Assembly: GCA_029378245.1 (NCBI GenBank)
Contig: JARKIF010000145.1
Location: 1-64,000, forward strand
Reading direction: 5' to 3'
Length of the DNA stretch: 64,000 bases
DNA from: Roridomyces roridus
Taxonomy: Eukaryota; Basidiomycota; Agaricomycetes; Agaricales; Mycenaceae
The notes beneath the pieces were generated by a model. The model worked only from the letters and a program-made list of their open reading frames with translations, was not told where the DNA came from and ran no database searches. Positions within the stretch are counted from its first letter, which is position 1; each line of letters starts with the position of its first letter. Of the stretch, positions 22,106 to 34,017 are shown in pieces. Position numbers and translations under genes: made by a program.

Positions 22106-22750
22106 TCATTTTGGACCCTGTATCCGTTTCGCATGTGCCTCTCGCACTTCCCCCCAATCCCACCCCAGCCACGCTCTGTCGTCCTCGTCCTGTCCACCGG
22201 CAACAAATCGTTGGACCATCTCTTTAGTCAAAACAACATCGCCAATCTTCTCCCCTTCGACCATCTTCTCCAACCCTCGGAGGATAGACTCGGCACTGAT
22301 AGCATGTTGCAGAATCTTCCACCCCTTTTCTCGTGAACCTCCCTTGGCCCAGAACTTGCTTGCCTTTTCCATATCCTTTTCTCGTCTCTCAGCCACCCAT
22401 CGTCTCATTTTGTCGAGGTCAACCAACGAGCGACACGGCTGCGAACTCGAGTCATTCAGCAGTCGAACGCCGTCCTCTTCTTCCGAGATCAAGCAACAAA
22501 GACACTCGATCAACGCGCCCTCCTTGACCTGCTCGCAGAACGAGCTCTCGGTGAGGATCGTAGCATCGTAATGGCCTCTATGCTGGCTCTTTTGAAACGG
22601 TTTCGTTGAATCTCGGATGACCACAAGCAGATCAAAGTCGCTTTTCGGGGTATGTGTTCCCCAGAGTCGGGAGCCGACCAGGTAGACTGTTTGCACCTTT
22701 GTCGGGATTTGTAGAGTATGCAGGAACTCTGAGATGTGAGTTGGAGTCAT
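22106..22750 (-). CDS. Nucleotidyltransferase-fold protein
   Basis: Single-exon 214-residue protein. The segment YLVGSRLWGTHTPKSDFDLLV (about 23-43) is the classic polymerase-beta-type nucleotidyltransferase signature: GS, then two carboxylates in a DxD pattern (SDFDL) that bind metal. The C-terminal helical part has WVAERREKDMEKASKFW and QHAISAESILRGL, compatible with a HEPN-like or substrate-binding helix bundle. The substrate is unknown. It lies 79 bp downstream of P450 A in the same direction. Confidence 0.75.
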   Translation of the reverse strand: MTPTHISEFLHTLQIPTKVQTVYLVGSRLWGTHTPKSDFDLLVVIRDSTKPFQKSQHRGHYDATILTESSFCEQVKEGALIECLCCLISEEEDGVRLLNDSSSQPCRSLVDLDKMRRWVAERREKDMEKASKFWAKGGSREKGWKILQHAISAESILRGLEKMVEGEKIGDVVLTKEMVQRFVAGGQDEDDRAWLGWDWGEVREAHAKRIQGPK

Positions 22751-22829
22751 ATTGTGGTTGAGAGCAAGATGCGGTGCCGAACATCAAACCAGGCTAACTT
22801 GAACACTTGATTGGATTCACTCTGCTACT

Positions 22830-25004
22830 CTAGACACGCCGTGAAATCTCAACAAGCAACGGCGCATCGACGCTCGTAACCATGTAATCATGCAAATTCT
22901 CGTCCCAATGAGTGCTTTCAAACCCCTCCGCGAACCGCATCTCGAACCTCTTGACGAGCGTACTTGCAACCATCAACATCTCGCGCCACGCCAGGGCCTT
23001 TCCCACACAATTGGCAGCGCCGTATGAGAAGGGGATGAACGCCGTGGTGTTGTCGGACTCGCCGACTCGATCTCGGAGCCAGCGGTCTGGGTCGAATGTA
23101 TCCGGGAAGGAGAAATATTCGGCATTTCGGTGCAGTGAATAGGGTGGGACGTAGATTTGGGTGTGTTCGGGGATGAAACTAGGGAGCATCAAGCGGGCGA
23201 ATAGTAGCCTAGTAAGATCTGGACTTACCGACCGGCAACTACCCTCCCTTCCCCAGGTGGAACTTGTCTGGGCCCATTTGTGCGTAGAGAAGGCTGCAGG
23301 CGGAGTGTTTCGTTTCTGGATTGTTAATTGAGGTTAATTTGGACTCCTTGGTGATGCAAAGTTCGAATCGGACTCACATACACGCAGTGAGAAGCTTCAA
23401 CTCCCCGTGTCTACTGGAATCCAAGGTAGACTCTTCATCCGGGTAAATGGTGTCTACCTCAGCTTGCACGCGTTGATAAATGCGTGGATTGGAGAGCAGA
23501 AGCCATACGAAACTAGAAGAAAAGAGGGTGTTGAATTCCGAGTAAGTACTTATGAGAATTCACTTACCTGCTCAAAGCACTCGAGGTCGTATCCGAGCCC
23601 GCAAGGATGCTCAGTGTGCCATCTGCCACGACCTCCGAAAACGCCGGTTTCTCTTTCTCCATCTCAGCCTCATCCATCTGGGATTGAAAAATTCAATAAT
23701 AAATATGCGCGCAGGAAAACACGGGGGATTCATTAAACTCACCAAATGATACCACAAATCCTTCACCTTGGAACCGGCTTTGACGCGGTTCGCGGCGCAT
23801 ATAGCACCGAATTTACGGATTGTCTTGAGGCTACGCGTCGCTCCTGGAATTAGGTGCACAACAGAGATCGCCCTGAAAATTCGTCAGATATCTCAAGTAC
23901 TAGAGTCCAGAGGCATTAAGCTCACCAGGGAGTCTGGCTTATGACCGCCGACGTTCTGCCGATTAATCGTGGTTTGTTTTCTCTTTACGAGGAACTTGAC
24001 TTACTTGATGCTCGCCTCTATTAGCGTCCACAGTCCTTCTTTGTCGCCGCCGTCTCTCAGCATTTCAAATCCACCGCCGAAACTAAGTGGTCTGTCAAAT
24101 GGAGTACCTGTGGTTGAACTGCAACGAACGCCATATCTCCCATCACATCGAAACTAATACGCAGGAATTAGCGCACGTATACAGGGAATATATATGTTGA
24201 AATGCGTACGTGAAATAATTAATCCATTCAGCCATGTTGACAGGCCCAGGTCGAAGACCGTCGAGACGATCCATCAACTGAACAATTCGTTTCCCCAAAA
24301 TGGTCGTTTCGTACTCGTCGAGCGACTCTGTACTCATGCCGCGGTTCCAAATTCGCCTTCTATTCGCGTGGGCGTCCCCGAGAAGGACCAGCAGATTGCC
24401 GCTCTGAAGCGAGGGATCTTTCCTCCCCTCATAGACTGAGAAATAAATCAATAAATGGGCATTTCGGCCGAAGAGCCCACTAGTAAGACGCCGCGATGCT
24501 CACATGCTCCCTTTGGAAAGCCGCCTGTGCCGAGAACGGCTTTCACGGCGTCGACGTGGATGACCGAGATCTCATTCGGTCCAGTGCGTACGAATGGACC
24601 ATACTTGTCGTGCAGAGCCTTGTTTACACGATGCGCCCGACCGCTCGCGACAGTCCAGGCACCCCAGAGCTTCGTAATCCTAGGCAAAAATGGGCCTGGG
24701 ATGTGAGCCAGCGGGTGCCAGGGAGAAATTCGGTAGAGTGCGATGGAGATGCAGAGTGTAGAGAGGAAGACGACGGAGATACCGGACAGAGACGAGGAGG
24801 ATGGAGTGGCGAGGAATAGCAGCAAGGGCTGGATTGTGAGCAGCAAGATAGGTTTGTTTGCTTTGGTTGGTGTGAATCGATGGAAGTAGAGGTGGTTGAG
24901 CTGAGGGAATGAATTAGATGAGCGGGCAGGAGCTGAAGCGCTGAAGGACTTGCCAGTGCCAGAACGACTGCCAAAAGAGTCGGATGAGAGCTCGAGATTG
25001 GCAT
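22830..25004 (-). CDS. Cytochrome P450 A (subfamily 1)
   Basis: First exons (minus): 25004-24954, 24900-24504, 24435-24210, 24153-24130, 24082-24005, 23955-23926, 23872-23743, with further exons to the stop at 22830. N-terminal hydrophobic segments are followed by the proline hinge SPWHPLAHIPGP. The I-helix is AGSDTTS, the EXXR motif ETLR, and the heme loop FSYGAANCVG with the Cys ligand. All catalytic landmarks are present. Intron 1 appears to use a GC donor (gcaagt). The intron that B and D have at RTG/PNEIS is absent. It is a membrane-anchored monooxygenase that needs a P450 reductase; the substrate is unknown. Confidence 0.88.
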
Positions 25005-25299
25005 GTGGATGTGAGGAAGAAGTAGGCAGGAACGTAACTTCTTATAGTACTGACCCCCGCCCGAGGTCCGCCTACATATACACCGTGTACACGGGACCCG
25101 GAAGAATACTTTTTGGGACACGGATCAACGGAATGGCAGTTGATATCAGATCATCTTCAAATAGGGGCAAGTAAGTACATTATATACGAAAGCCATACAT
25201 CGTGAATACGTATACACATTTCCAGCAATAAAAAGCAAGATATCCACAAAAGAGTCCATCCATCCCGAATCAACCACCCAGCCAACTTTTTTGTGCAAC
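25005..25299. other. Short intergenic region
   Basis: 295 bp that hold the promoter of P450 A and the 3' end of the Zn2Cys6 gene. No other feature was seen. Confidence 0.4.
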
Positions 25300-26815
25300 T
25301 CAAATCTGCATAAGCGTCCCCTCGGAAAGCGGCGAACTCAAAAGCTGAAACGCGGCAGGTGCAGTCTCCCTCCTTTCCTCCTTGATATACGACGGGCTCA
25401 CCCGAGGCATGTACTCGTAAAACCCTTCCTCACCGCCCGCACTGCCCAGATTGATCGGTGTCACCGGCGAGGGGTACATGAGCTCCACCTCGTGCACCGT
25501 AACGCCCGCTTGCTGCTGCTGCTCCTCGTGTGGCTGCGCCCAGGGGTTCCCGAAGCTCCCATTGATCTGCGGAACAGCAATCTCGATGGGGTGCATGCCG
25601 GGCGAGGAGAGGTCCGTGAGCGAGTTGATGGAGGCGGCGGGGGAGTGGTGTGGGTCATTGGATTCGAGAACGGGGAGTGTGTTGTGGCGGTATCGTTGCA
25701 TTTGACCATGGTTGTTGACCATGCGCAGATCAAACTCTGACGCAGATCGCGAGAGCGGGTTAGGGAAGGTGCTCCCTGACGATTCAGAGGAGTAGGACAT
25801 ATTTTCAGCATCAAACACAGAGGACGTTGCGGATCGAGGTTCGGACCTATTTCAAAGCGAATTAGAAATCAAGCGTCGAGAAGGCAAAAACAACAACCAC
25901 TTACCCCGAACTCCCGTCGTCCTGGAAGTGCTGGTGGTGGTGGAATTTGTTTGGCATGCGCATGTCAAATTCAACGACCGAGCTAACGCGTCGATGTGCA
26001 ACAGGGGGCCCCTCGGGGCTGGAAGACGTATGGTGGGATGACGGCGGCCCCCTCGCCATGATCGCAGATTGACTCTGCACACGGCGCACATAGTGCTGCT
26101 GCAAATGCGCCGGCATCGTCGTCATCCCCTCTGCATTATAAAATTGCTCGGGAGCCATCACATGCGGGAGAGACATCCGAGGCGGAGGTGGCGGCACCTG
26201 CACCGGCGAGCAGGGCTGCGAGTGCGTCGAGCCAAATGGCCGCTCAGGAAGACTCAGATGCGTCTGGTCCTGGTACAAACCAAGGCCAGCGGCGTGGTGA
26301 AACCCAGGATGCTGCAGCGGCAAATACCCGAAATCCTCCTGCTTCACTGGCGTCGTGGGCTCGCCAAACATGTCGAAGCGGAAATCAAGCGAACTGGCGT
26401 GGCGTAACCGAGCCTTGGTGGGACCCCGAATTCGCTCGCGCCCAGAGTAATGGCAGATGAGACCTCGGGAAGTGCAGCGTTTGCAAACGGGGTGGTCTCC
26501 CGAGCACTGAGAGAGAACGGGTAAGACACGAGGAGTGGGTGAGACATGCATCAGACGCACCTTGGTCTTCCTGTCCCTGCATTTATCGCAAGCTTGCGTC
26601 GTTCGCTGGCGGGGAGGCGGGGCGGTGAGAAAGTCTTGCGAATCAGACTGCTGCGAGCCACGGCGAGAACTGGGTGTAGAGGGAGCTTCGTCCCAAGGGT
26701 GAAACATGGACGAGTCGTCGTTGAAGATGAGGGGAGAAGCCATGTCGCAGAGTCTCGGATTCAGAGGGTCTTTCAAAATAGTTATACTGGAATTTTTCGA
26801 AATCTCCTGTGTCAT
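25300..26815 (-). CDS. Zn2Cys6 transcription factor
   Basis: Exons (minus) 26815-26561, 26506-25905 and 25846-25300 give 467 residues. The binuclear zinc cluster is complete when the first intron is removed: CDKCRDRKTK, then CSGDHPVCKRC and a final Cys in LICHY (CX2CX6CX6CX2CX6C). It is followed by a basic GRERIRGPTKAR stretch. The rest is rich in Pro, His, Ser and Gln, with no fungal_trans domain visible. It is an intron-interrupted DNA-binding domain protein, so probably a pathway regulator. Position between P450s makes it a candidate regulator of the island (inference). An alternative start is the in-frame ATG at 26743. Confidence 0.85.
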
Positions 26816-26909
26816 GGTTCGTCCCGTTCATTATACGATCGTTATGATCGAACAACGGATCTGCACGACGATTATATTTCAATTTTCTTCCTACCTACCC
26901 CTGCCGGCC

Positions 26910-28601
26910 TTATACCTTTCCCAGAAGCTGCGAGTTGAACTCGCGGCCAATCAGCATCCGTCGAATTTCTTGCGTTCCAGCTCCAACGGCATACAGCCTC
27001 GAGTCCCTAACAATCCGACCAAGCGGGTAGTCTGTGTGTGCCTACGTCAGAATCTGCTCACAAGCTACAAGATGAAATTTACCGTTAATATACCCATTAC
27101 CCCCGAGACTCTGCATGGCCTCGATAGCAACCTCGATGGCCTTCTCGGTCGAATACAGGATGGCTCCGGCGCAATCCTGCCATCATTCGGTATCAATTTT
27201 TCAACACGACACGACACCGCGACGCACCCTACGGCTGATCTTGCCTTGGTCGCACGCCCGTGCGACAGCATACACGTACGAGCGACTGGCGTTCAGATTC
27301 GTGTACATGTCAGCGATCTTGCCTGCGGATCAAATTGCACTCGATGGTCATAATTAAGAAGCGGGTGCCTCCTACCTTGCATAAGCTGGAAAGTCCCTAT
27401 GGCCTGTCCAAACTGCTCCCTTTGATGCATATATTCCACCGCATAGTCAAACGCGGCTTGCATCAACCTGGTCACAGGTCATTGAGGGCGGACCGCGATT
27501 AAAGAGATTACAGACCCAAGGGGCCCCTGTGGATCGAGATTAAAGGGGTACGTAGCAGATATTTTGCAAAACTCACACCACTGAGAACGAGACGTTCGAG
27601 ATCCAAGCCAGACATCAACACAGATGCTCCTTTGTTGACCTGGCCCAGTACGTTTTCTGACATGATCGATGAGAGGGTGGTACATGCTTCTGAAATAAAA
27701 CTACCTTCCGGCACAAGACAATTCTCAAACACCAGTTCGCACGTATCACTGCCTCGCATACCGAACTTGTCGAGTTTTGGAGCGGTGGAGAATCCGGTGA
27801 AACCTCGCTCGACCAAAAAGGCAGTGATACCTTTGGAATGTTTTTCCGGTGCGGTTTTGGCGTAAACAACCAACGTCGACGCCGAGGGGCCATTAGTTAT
27901 CCTGTGCTGCGTAAGCTTCCGTTCCGCAATCAATAACAATACAAACCAGAATTTGTTTCCGTTGAGCTTGTAGCCCCCGTCGACCTTGTCCGCACGGAGG
28001 CGCATACTCACAACGTCGCTCCCGCTGCCGGGTTCGCTCATTGCGAGACTGCCGACTTTGGCGCCGCTGATGAGATCCGGCAGATACTTGGCCTTTTGGG
28101 CGGCGGTACCGTGGCGGTGGATTTGATTCACACACAAGTTCGAGTGCGCGCCGTAGGAGAGCGCGACGGAACCAGATGCCTTGGAAAGGGCCTCCATGGC
28201 AAGCGTGTGGTGCAGGTACCCCAGACCCAGCCCGTTATATTCTGGCGCCACAGTGATACCCAACAGGCCCATCTCTCCCATTTTGGGCCAGAGATCCTTG
28301 GAAAGGGTGTTCAGGACACGAAACGAAACGAAAGTGAACTCACTGCCGGGAAGTTGTTCGACTTGTCGATTTCTGCAGCGCGCGGTGCGACCTCCTTTTC
28401 CGCAAACCCAGTGACAGCGTTTCTGAACTGCAGCGGATGTGAGCGTCAGCCTTCATGTGCGAGTAATCGTATCACCTCTTCCTCCTCCGCGGTCAACCCG
28501 GATACGTCGGTGTTGTAGAACGAGGCATGACGTCTGGAAAGAATAGTACGGGGCGTGACGATGCGTGGTGCGCGGCGCTGCAGGATACGGAGCGCAGACA
28601 T
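26910..28601 (-). CDS. IVD: Isovaleryl-CoA dehydrogenase, mitochondrial
   Basis: Multi-exon gene on the minus strand starting at 28601 ([15 protein letters not shown], an Arg-rich amphipathic mitochondrial presequence). The conserved acyl-CoA dehydrogenase blocks follow in order: [121 protein letters not shown] and [14 protein letters not shown]. Reaction: isovaleryl-CoA to 3-methylcrotonyl-CoA in leucine breakdown, with FAD and electron transfer flavoprotein. The SYGAHSNLC block points to IVD rather than other acyl-CoA dehydrogenases. The stop is at 26910-26912. Confidence 0.92.
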
Positions 28602-28946
28602 GGTACGGTGGTGGACAAGATGCTTATTGCGGACGGATCATGACGTATGTATGCTTGCTTGGGATTGATTGATCGGCTTCAACCGCGTTTTTTCTCAAAC
28701 CCAACATCCAGGTTCGCATCTCGCATCTCCCGCAAACTATTCCTGTTCCCAAGACATTTTACAGCCTGCCTATATGGGGTGATACCGGGAGATTGCCGCT
28801 ACGGCCTGGCCCTTGAGCGTCCTGTTTAGCTTCCGGCTAGCTAAAAGCCGCGCATTTTAAATCCCTCCCTTGTTTGGCCCTGCACACCCACAATTTTCGT
28901 CTTCCTTGTCTCGTTTTCCCTCTTTCTTTCCTCCATAACTCTGCCC
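28602..28946. promoter_or_regulatory. Divergent promoter region IVD / P450 B
   Basis: 345 bp between two start codons on opposite strands; both promoters lie here. Pyrimidine-rich stretches precede the P450 start. Confidence 0.5.
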
Positions 28947-31151
28947 ATGTCGGCGGCACCGAACACGATGTTGCTCGCCGCCATCCTGGGACTGGTCAGT
29001 CTTCACCGTTGCCTTCTAACGAACGTGCATCTCAGCCTACTCCAGCTAAACCATATCTACTTTCATCGCCACCCGCCAGCGAACGCAACGATACCCATCC
29101 TAGTGCTCATAATCCAACCGGCCTTCCTCCTCCTCCTCCTCCCCCCTCCCTCCTTATCCACTGTCCTCTTAACCTACACAACCTTCCTCGTCTCCCTCAT
29201 CCTTTCAATCACGGCCTATCGCCTCTCTCCATGGCACCCCCTCGCACATATCCCCGGCCCCACCATCAACAAGGTCACGAAACTGTGGGGCGCGTGGGTC
29301 GTCGCCGGGGGGAAGCAGCATTTAGCTTGGAAGAGGCTGCATGACAAGTATGGCGACTTTGTCCGGACGGGTAAGTGTGGCGTCAGCTTTTACATGTGCT
29401 GTGGCTACTTCTTATCCCCGATTCATTGAGTACTAATTGAGTTTAACCTCCCGCTAGGACCGAATGAGATCTCCATAGTCCATGTCGACGCGGTGAAAGC
29501 CATCCTTGGGACGGGTGGATTTCCCAAGGGCGAATGTAAAGTTCATGTTCGACCATCCAGTTCAACTGCTTATTTTCTCGTAGACTACGACCCGCGCCGG
29601 GACCCGACACTTGCTTCGACCTCGCTCCTTCTCCTCCGGGGTGACGCACACGCAAGTAGGCGACGCATCTGGAACCGTGGGATGAGCACCGAGGCGATCA
29701 ACGAGTACGAAATCATCTTGGAGAGGAGGGTAATGCAGTTGATGGATCGGCTTGATGGCTTCTGCGGGACTGCTGTCGATATAGCGGGGTGGTTTGGGTA
29801 TTTCGCGTAAGTGCTCGATATTACCTTCAAGATCAACTGACCGACAGCTGTAGGTTCGATTTCATGGGAGATATGGCGTGAGTAGTTCCCACCGTTCATC
29901 ATTCTCCTACTTATATAACGTTAGGTTCGGTGGTGGATTCGATATGATGAGGGACGGTGGGGACAAGAAGGGACTTTGGGAGTTGATAGCCAACGGCGCC
30001 AGGTATGTTTCCCCGCTAGTTCCAGAACCTCCACTGAACTCGTACAGGAACATCGTCATCGTGTCGCAGACTCCTTGGTGAGAACACGTTCAACCTGTCG
30101 AGGCTTGGCTCATGGATAACACCAGGCTATCCTCCCTCATCATCAAACTCCCGGCTGCGTCGAGGGGTTACACTCGATTGCGCGGATTTGGAGCGACGTG
30201 TGCTGCCAATCGTATCAAGCGTGGTTCAGAGACGAAGGACTTGTGGTATCATCTCGTGAGTTTCTTCCTCCTACTTTGTTATCTGCTACTCACTTTCGGG
30301 TCTAGACCGACGAGGCGGGTATCGAAAAAACCAAACCGACGCACGCTGATGTGGTATCGGACGGCGTGTTGAGCGTCGTCGCTGGATCAGATACAACTGC
30401 CGTAGCTCTGAGCTGGTGTGTTCTCTTCTCCCTTCTCCCATGCATCTCAACAAGTTGCCAGCCTGGTCTGGTTCCTCCTCTCTCACCCGGACATATATCG
30501 GCGCGTGCAAGATGAGGTGGGCTCTGTGTATCCAGAGGGGGAGTCGACGCTGGATTCGAGCAAGCATGAGGAATTGAAGTTGCTCGCCGCGTGTTTGTAA
30601 GTCGCGCATGCATGCAGTTTTATGACGGTTTGATTCTTTGGCTAATGCCGATCCGTAGAAACGAAACGATGCGACTTCAGCCACCGGTTCTCTCGAATGG
30701 CACTCGACAGGTTCCACGTGGTGGAGGGAGGGTAGTTGCTGGGCGGTACGTACTAAGATCTCAGGTTGACTCTCTAAGTGCTCATCATTTCATTAGCTTC
30801 ATACCCGAGGACACGCAGATCTACATCCCGCCCTACTCCCTCCACCGCAACGAGGCGTACTTTTCCGACCCGGAGAAATTCGACCCTGATCGCTGGCTCC
30901 GACCGCCTACCGACGACTCGGAATGGAAACACAACACCGGGGCGTTCATCCCGTTTTCGTACGGCGCTGCGAATTGCGTGGGTAAGGTCCTGGCGTGGCG
31001 GGAGATGCTTATGGTGGCGAGTACGCTTCTCCGACGGTATGAGATGAGGTTTGCACAGGGGGATGAGACGGCCCGGTGGACGGATGGGCTGAGGGATTAT
31101 TTTGTTACTAGTATGAAGGGGCCGTTGATGGTTGAGATGGGTAGGCGGTGA
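28947..31151 (+). CDS. Cytochrome P450 B (subfamily 1)
   Basis: The first exons are 28947-28994, 29046-29370 and one starting at 29458; about twelve short exons follow to the stop at 31149-31151. N-terminal membrane segments are followed by SPWHPLAHIPGP. A FDFMGDMAFGGG region is split by introns around a 24-nt exon. The I-helix is AGSDTTA, EXXR is ETMR, and the heme loop is FSYGAANCVG. The frame stays open across all proposed exons. Its closest relative in the window is P450 D; both are followed by a TmpA-like gene on the other strand. Confidence 0.87.
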
Positions 31152-31289
31152 GGCCTCGAGGCAAGGTGTATATAGGGTCTATTCTTGGATGTAACTGCGC
31201 GTAGCGTAGTGATGAACTGTTTCTTTCTTGGGTAATGATCTCCCACGGTTCATTTGAGAAATAAATCGAACCAATGGAGTGAGCGACGA

Positions 31290-31342
31290 TTGACAAAAGG
31301 ACTGTTTGTGCCTTTGATGGTTGAAATTCCGCGTCGCTATTC
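31290..31342 (+). pseudogene. Relic of a P450 C-terminus
   Basis: The stretch reads VPLMVEIPRRY in one frame and matches the last residues of P450 D (VPLMVEISRRR) at both DNA and protein level. It lies about 140 bp after the real stop of P450 B, has no upstream coding part and is cut by the element at 31343. It looks like the tail of a lost or recombined P450 copy. Confidence 0.65.
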
Positions 31343-31517
31343 CAGCTAACTGCATAATTCTGGAGCACTTGTAAAAAAAAGTTTACAGCCGGTAGATGAC
31401 GTTGACCTTCCTAATGAGGTCCACGCTCCACAGTGTCGACCACTGAGGGTTGCGGGAGAGCTGTCAAAGTGTGAGTGAAGTATTTTTGAGAGCGCTCCAG
31501 AATTATGCAGTTAGCTG
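31343..31517. mobile_element. 175-bp MITE with 24-bp perfect inverted repeats
   Basis: The 24 bp at 31343-31366 (starting cagctaactgcataat) are the exact reverse complement of 31494-31517. The interior is non-coding. The element sits at the end of the P450 tail relic. A clear target duplication was not found. Absence of the element at the same place after P450 D supports insertion after the duplication. Confidence 0.7.
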
Positions 31518-31567
31518 TCACAAGGAGAACCAGAAATGTTTCTGATTGGGACCGCGCACTCGTTGAT

Positions 31568-31603
31568 CCACTATCTATCTCTCTATCTCTCTATCTATCT
31601 ATC
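31568..31603. repeat. CTAT/CTCT microsatellite
   Basis: About 35 bp of ctat and ctct units, in the 3' region of the first TmpA-like gene. It is not present at the corresponding place of the second copy. Confidence 0.8.
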
Positions 31604-31613
31604 ATCAAAGTCA

Positions 31614-33215
31614 TTAAGAATCGAAGATGGCACCATATGCAGCAATGCCTCTGCTCTCCATCCCGTAGACCACCCGCCTCGTGAGCTTAGGGTTGGAGAT
31701 GATGAACACCGCCTCAGCATTCGATTCGACCACGAGTTTGTATGTGACAGCCACCATGTCAGGCCGCCCGTCAGTGCGCGTATCTGCCAATCGTCATTAA
31801 AGGAGACTCAAAACAGAATAAACTCACCCCAAATCCAAGCATCCGGATCAGCCTTGCGCACCATATCGACAATTTTCTTGCCGTATGTTACAGCCGGACT
31901 GGGCGTAGACCAAAAAATCCTCCGCGGGGTGACGTCGGCGTAGAATAACGACAAGCAGGGACCGATCCCCGAACCTGTGGCGACGACTACGATCTTTTTG
32001 AACAACTTGGATGTGTAGAGCAATCCGTGCATGGGGGCGCCGCGGATCCAGAGCTTGGTAGGTGGGTTGGTGATGCATTCGCGCGTCCAGTCGCCTGCGT
32101 GTGAGACAACGATAGAGAAGCCTTTGGGACCGCTACCGCTGCCGTCGTCGTCCGGGATCGTAGCGAACGCGTGCCATTCCAACAGAGGACGCGTCGATAC
32201 TTTGAGCCCGTAGAACGGCTGCATGTCGCGGTATTTGAAGTGCAACCGAATCGCGTGGCTGGAGAGGACTTCGGGGTAGACGTCGTGCCGCCGGAGACGG
32301 CTCCATGAGAGGAGCGAGCAACCTGTGGAGATGCAGAAGGTCCAGAAACTGGCCGTGTTGATGAGGTAGCGTCCGAGACTTGGCGGACCGGGTTCCACAA
32401 CGCGGTACTGGTTCGCTGCGAAGATGGAGTGCATCCAGAACGTCGCTAGGGCGATCCACCCGGAGTAGCGGTGGCCAGCCTCGAAGTAGTCGTGGTACCG
32501 CCGTCGGAGTACGGGGTGCGCGGCGGTGAGGATGAAGCAGAACATGGTCACGAGGATGTAGGATGTCGCGAGGTTGGCGACCGCCCATTTGCTGCTGCGG
32601 TCAGCGATGAAGTCCCGCGTCAGGACAGCCGTGTACATGATGTACCAGACCACCGCGGCTACGCCCGACCCGCTGTGACCTCCGCCGTAGTGGAAAACTT
32701 TGGCAAGACGCCGGCGGAGCCACAAGGGCGCTCCATGTGGGCACGCCACGGCGATCTCGTAGAGGAGATTAACAAAGTTCTCTTGGCGGAAAAGAAGTGT
32801 GGCCATGAGGTTGACCGAAGCCGCCGTTCCCATGTTCGGTGCGAGAGGATGGCCATCGTTCTTGACGACGATCACGATAAACGCAGTCAAGTTGGCCGCG
32901 AAGATGACTGTGAAGATCTTGCGGTAGTATGAGAAGGCGATATCTGAAGGGCAGATGAGCGAGAGTCAAAAGTTCAAAGACAGAAATTTACGATAAAGCC
33001 AACGAGTAAGGCTGGATCTCCCGTGCTTCGCAGGAAGCTCCAACTCGGCGAGGTCAGACTTGACAATGGCCGAGGGCTCGACGGTAGCCTTCTCAACATG
33101 GCTGGAAGCCGTACTGGACGAGTCCGACTGGGGGGCGGTCGCCGGGAAAGCAAGGATCTCCTGCAAAAAGTCAGCATTGAACTGAGTGCGACACTGAACT
33201 CACCTGTTCAGTCAT
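31614..33215 (-). CDS. TmpA-like membrane flavoprotein/oxidoreductase, copy 1
   Basis: Four proposed exons (minus) start at 33215 (MTEQ) and stop at 31614-31616. An acidic cytosolic N-terminus of ~60 residues is followed by several hydrophobic helices (for example FSYYRKIFTVIFAANL, VAAVVWYIMYTAVL, LATSYILVTMFCFILTAAHP, YSGWIALATFWMHSIFAA and LINTASFWTFCISTGCSLL). The C-terminal domain has a nucleotide-binding motif, VVVATGSGIGPCLSLF. This layout matches fungal integral-membrane TmpA-type proteins, related to the C-terminal parts of some NRPS-like proteins, with a ferredoxin-reductase-like NAD(P) domain. The redox partner and substrate are unknown. The gene is almost identical to the copy at 40059-41668. 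Confidence 0.8.
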
Positions 33216-33734
33216 CGAGCGAATCTTGGGATGAGGTGCGATGAACCACCGCCGCATTTAAGCACGCCCTTATCGTACAGCACGGGCATGCAAAATTGGA
33301 CGAGGCACACTGGGCTCCAAAAAGACCATCGACTTCGAATCTTCAATGCAGATTTGACATACGGACGCTAAGATTTCATGTGCTTTTCCGCCGATAGAAT
33401 CTGAATTGCAAGAAATTTCTCGTGGTTGAACAAGTTATCTGGCATTCTTCTGGTATCGGGGTGGGGTTGCGAGTCCGAAGTGACAGATAGAAGGCGGTCT
33501 CAGCTGTCAGAAGAGTGAACATCATATCCCTCGGTACCCCCAATTCATGTCCGCGTCGCGTGAATATCAAAGAGACGCACCTCAAAATCACCTGCCTTTC
33601 AGTGAAGTACGCAAACTCGAATGATGTGTGTTGACGTTTTCATGTGCCGTCTTGATGTTCTCTAGACATGAAGCACACTGAGAAGCATAGTGAGTCCAAT
33701 TTCCGTCATGCTGTACAATAGTGAGGGCCCGGCA
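33216..33734. other. Duplicated upstream region of TmpA-like copy 1
   Basis: Up to about 33510 this stretch is homologous to 41669-41960, upstream of copy 2 (shared cgatgaaccaccgccgcatt, and gtccgaagtgacagatagaa further out). It marks the left limit of the segmental duplication. No gene is supported. Confidence 0.6.
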
Positions 33735-34017
33735 GAACGATACGACGAGTGGAAAGCCCTGACCGAGGTCGTTGATTTTCTAACCGTCCGTTCGACCTGA
33801 GATCGAGCAAGCCCAAAAATCCACGGAATGGGTCCCAAGATACGCCTTGATGACTCGGACGTGGTCAGTGCAGCTCGTTGAATTCTTGAATCGTCCGTCC
33901 GACGATCGGAATAGGATTGATCAAGCCAAAAATCCACCGAATGTTCTCAAGATGATGGATGCCCTGCGGAGCCTGCCAGCCTGGCCTGAGGCACTCGGTG
34001 CGATATTTCGGAAGAGT
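33735..34017 (-). pseudogene. Two decayed P450 exon fragments
   Basis: On the minus strand both 33847-33735 and 34017-33868 resemble the P450 subfamily-2 exon that reads ILGNIPWIFGLLNLIPMVGR in intact genes. The first keeps ILGPIPWIFGL and then shifts frame; the second keeps RWIFGLINPIPIVGRTIQEF and also part of the preceding intron. Neither has neighbouring exons, so these are relics of old gene copies. Confidence 0.7.

Noticed and set aside
32471..32932. 153-residue plus-strand ORF, also found at 40924-41385
   Set aside because: It recurs only because the TmpA-like gene on the other strand is duplicated.
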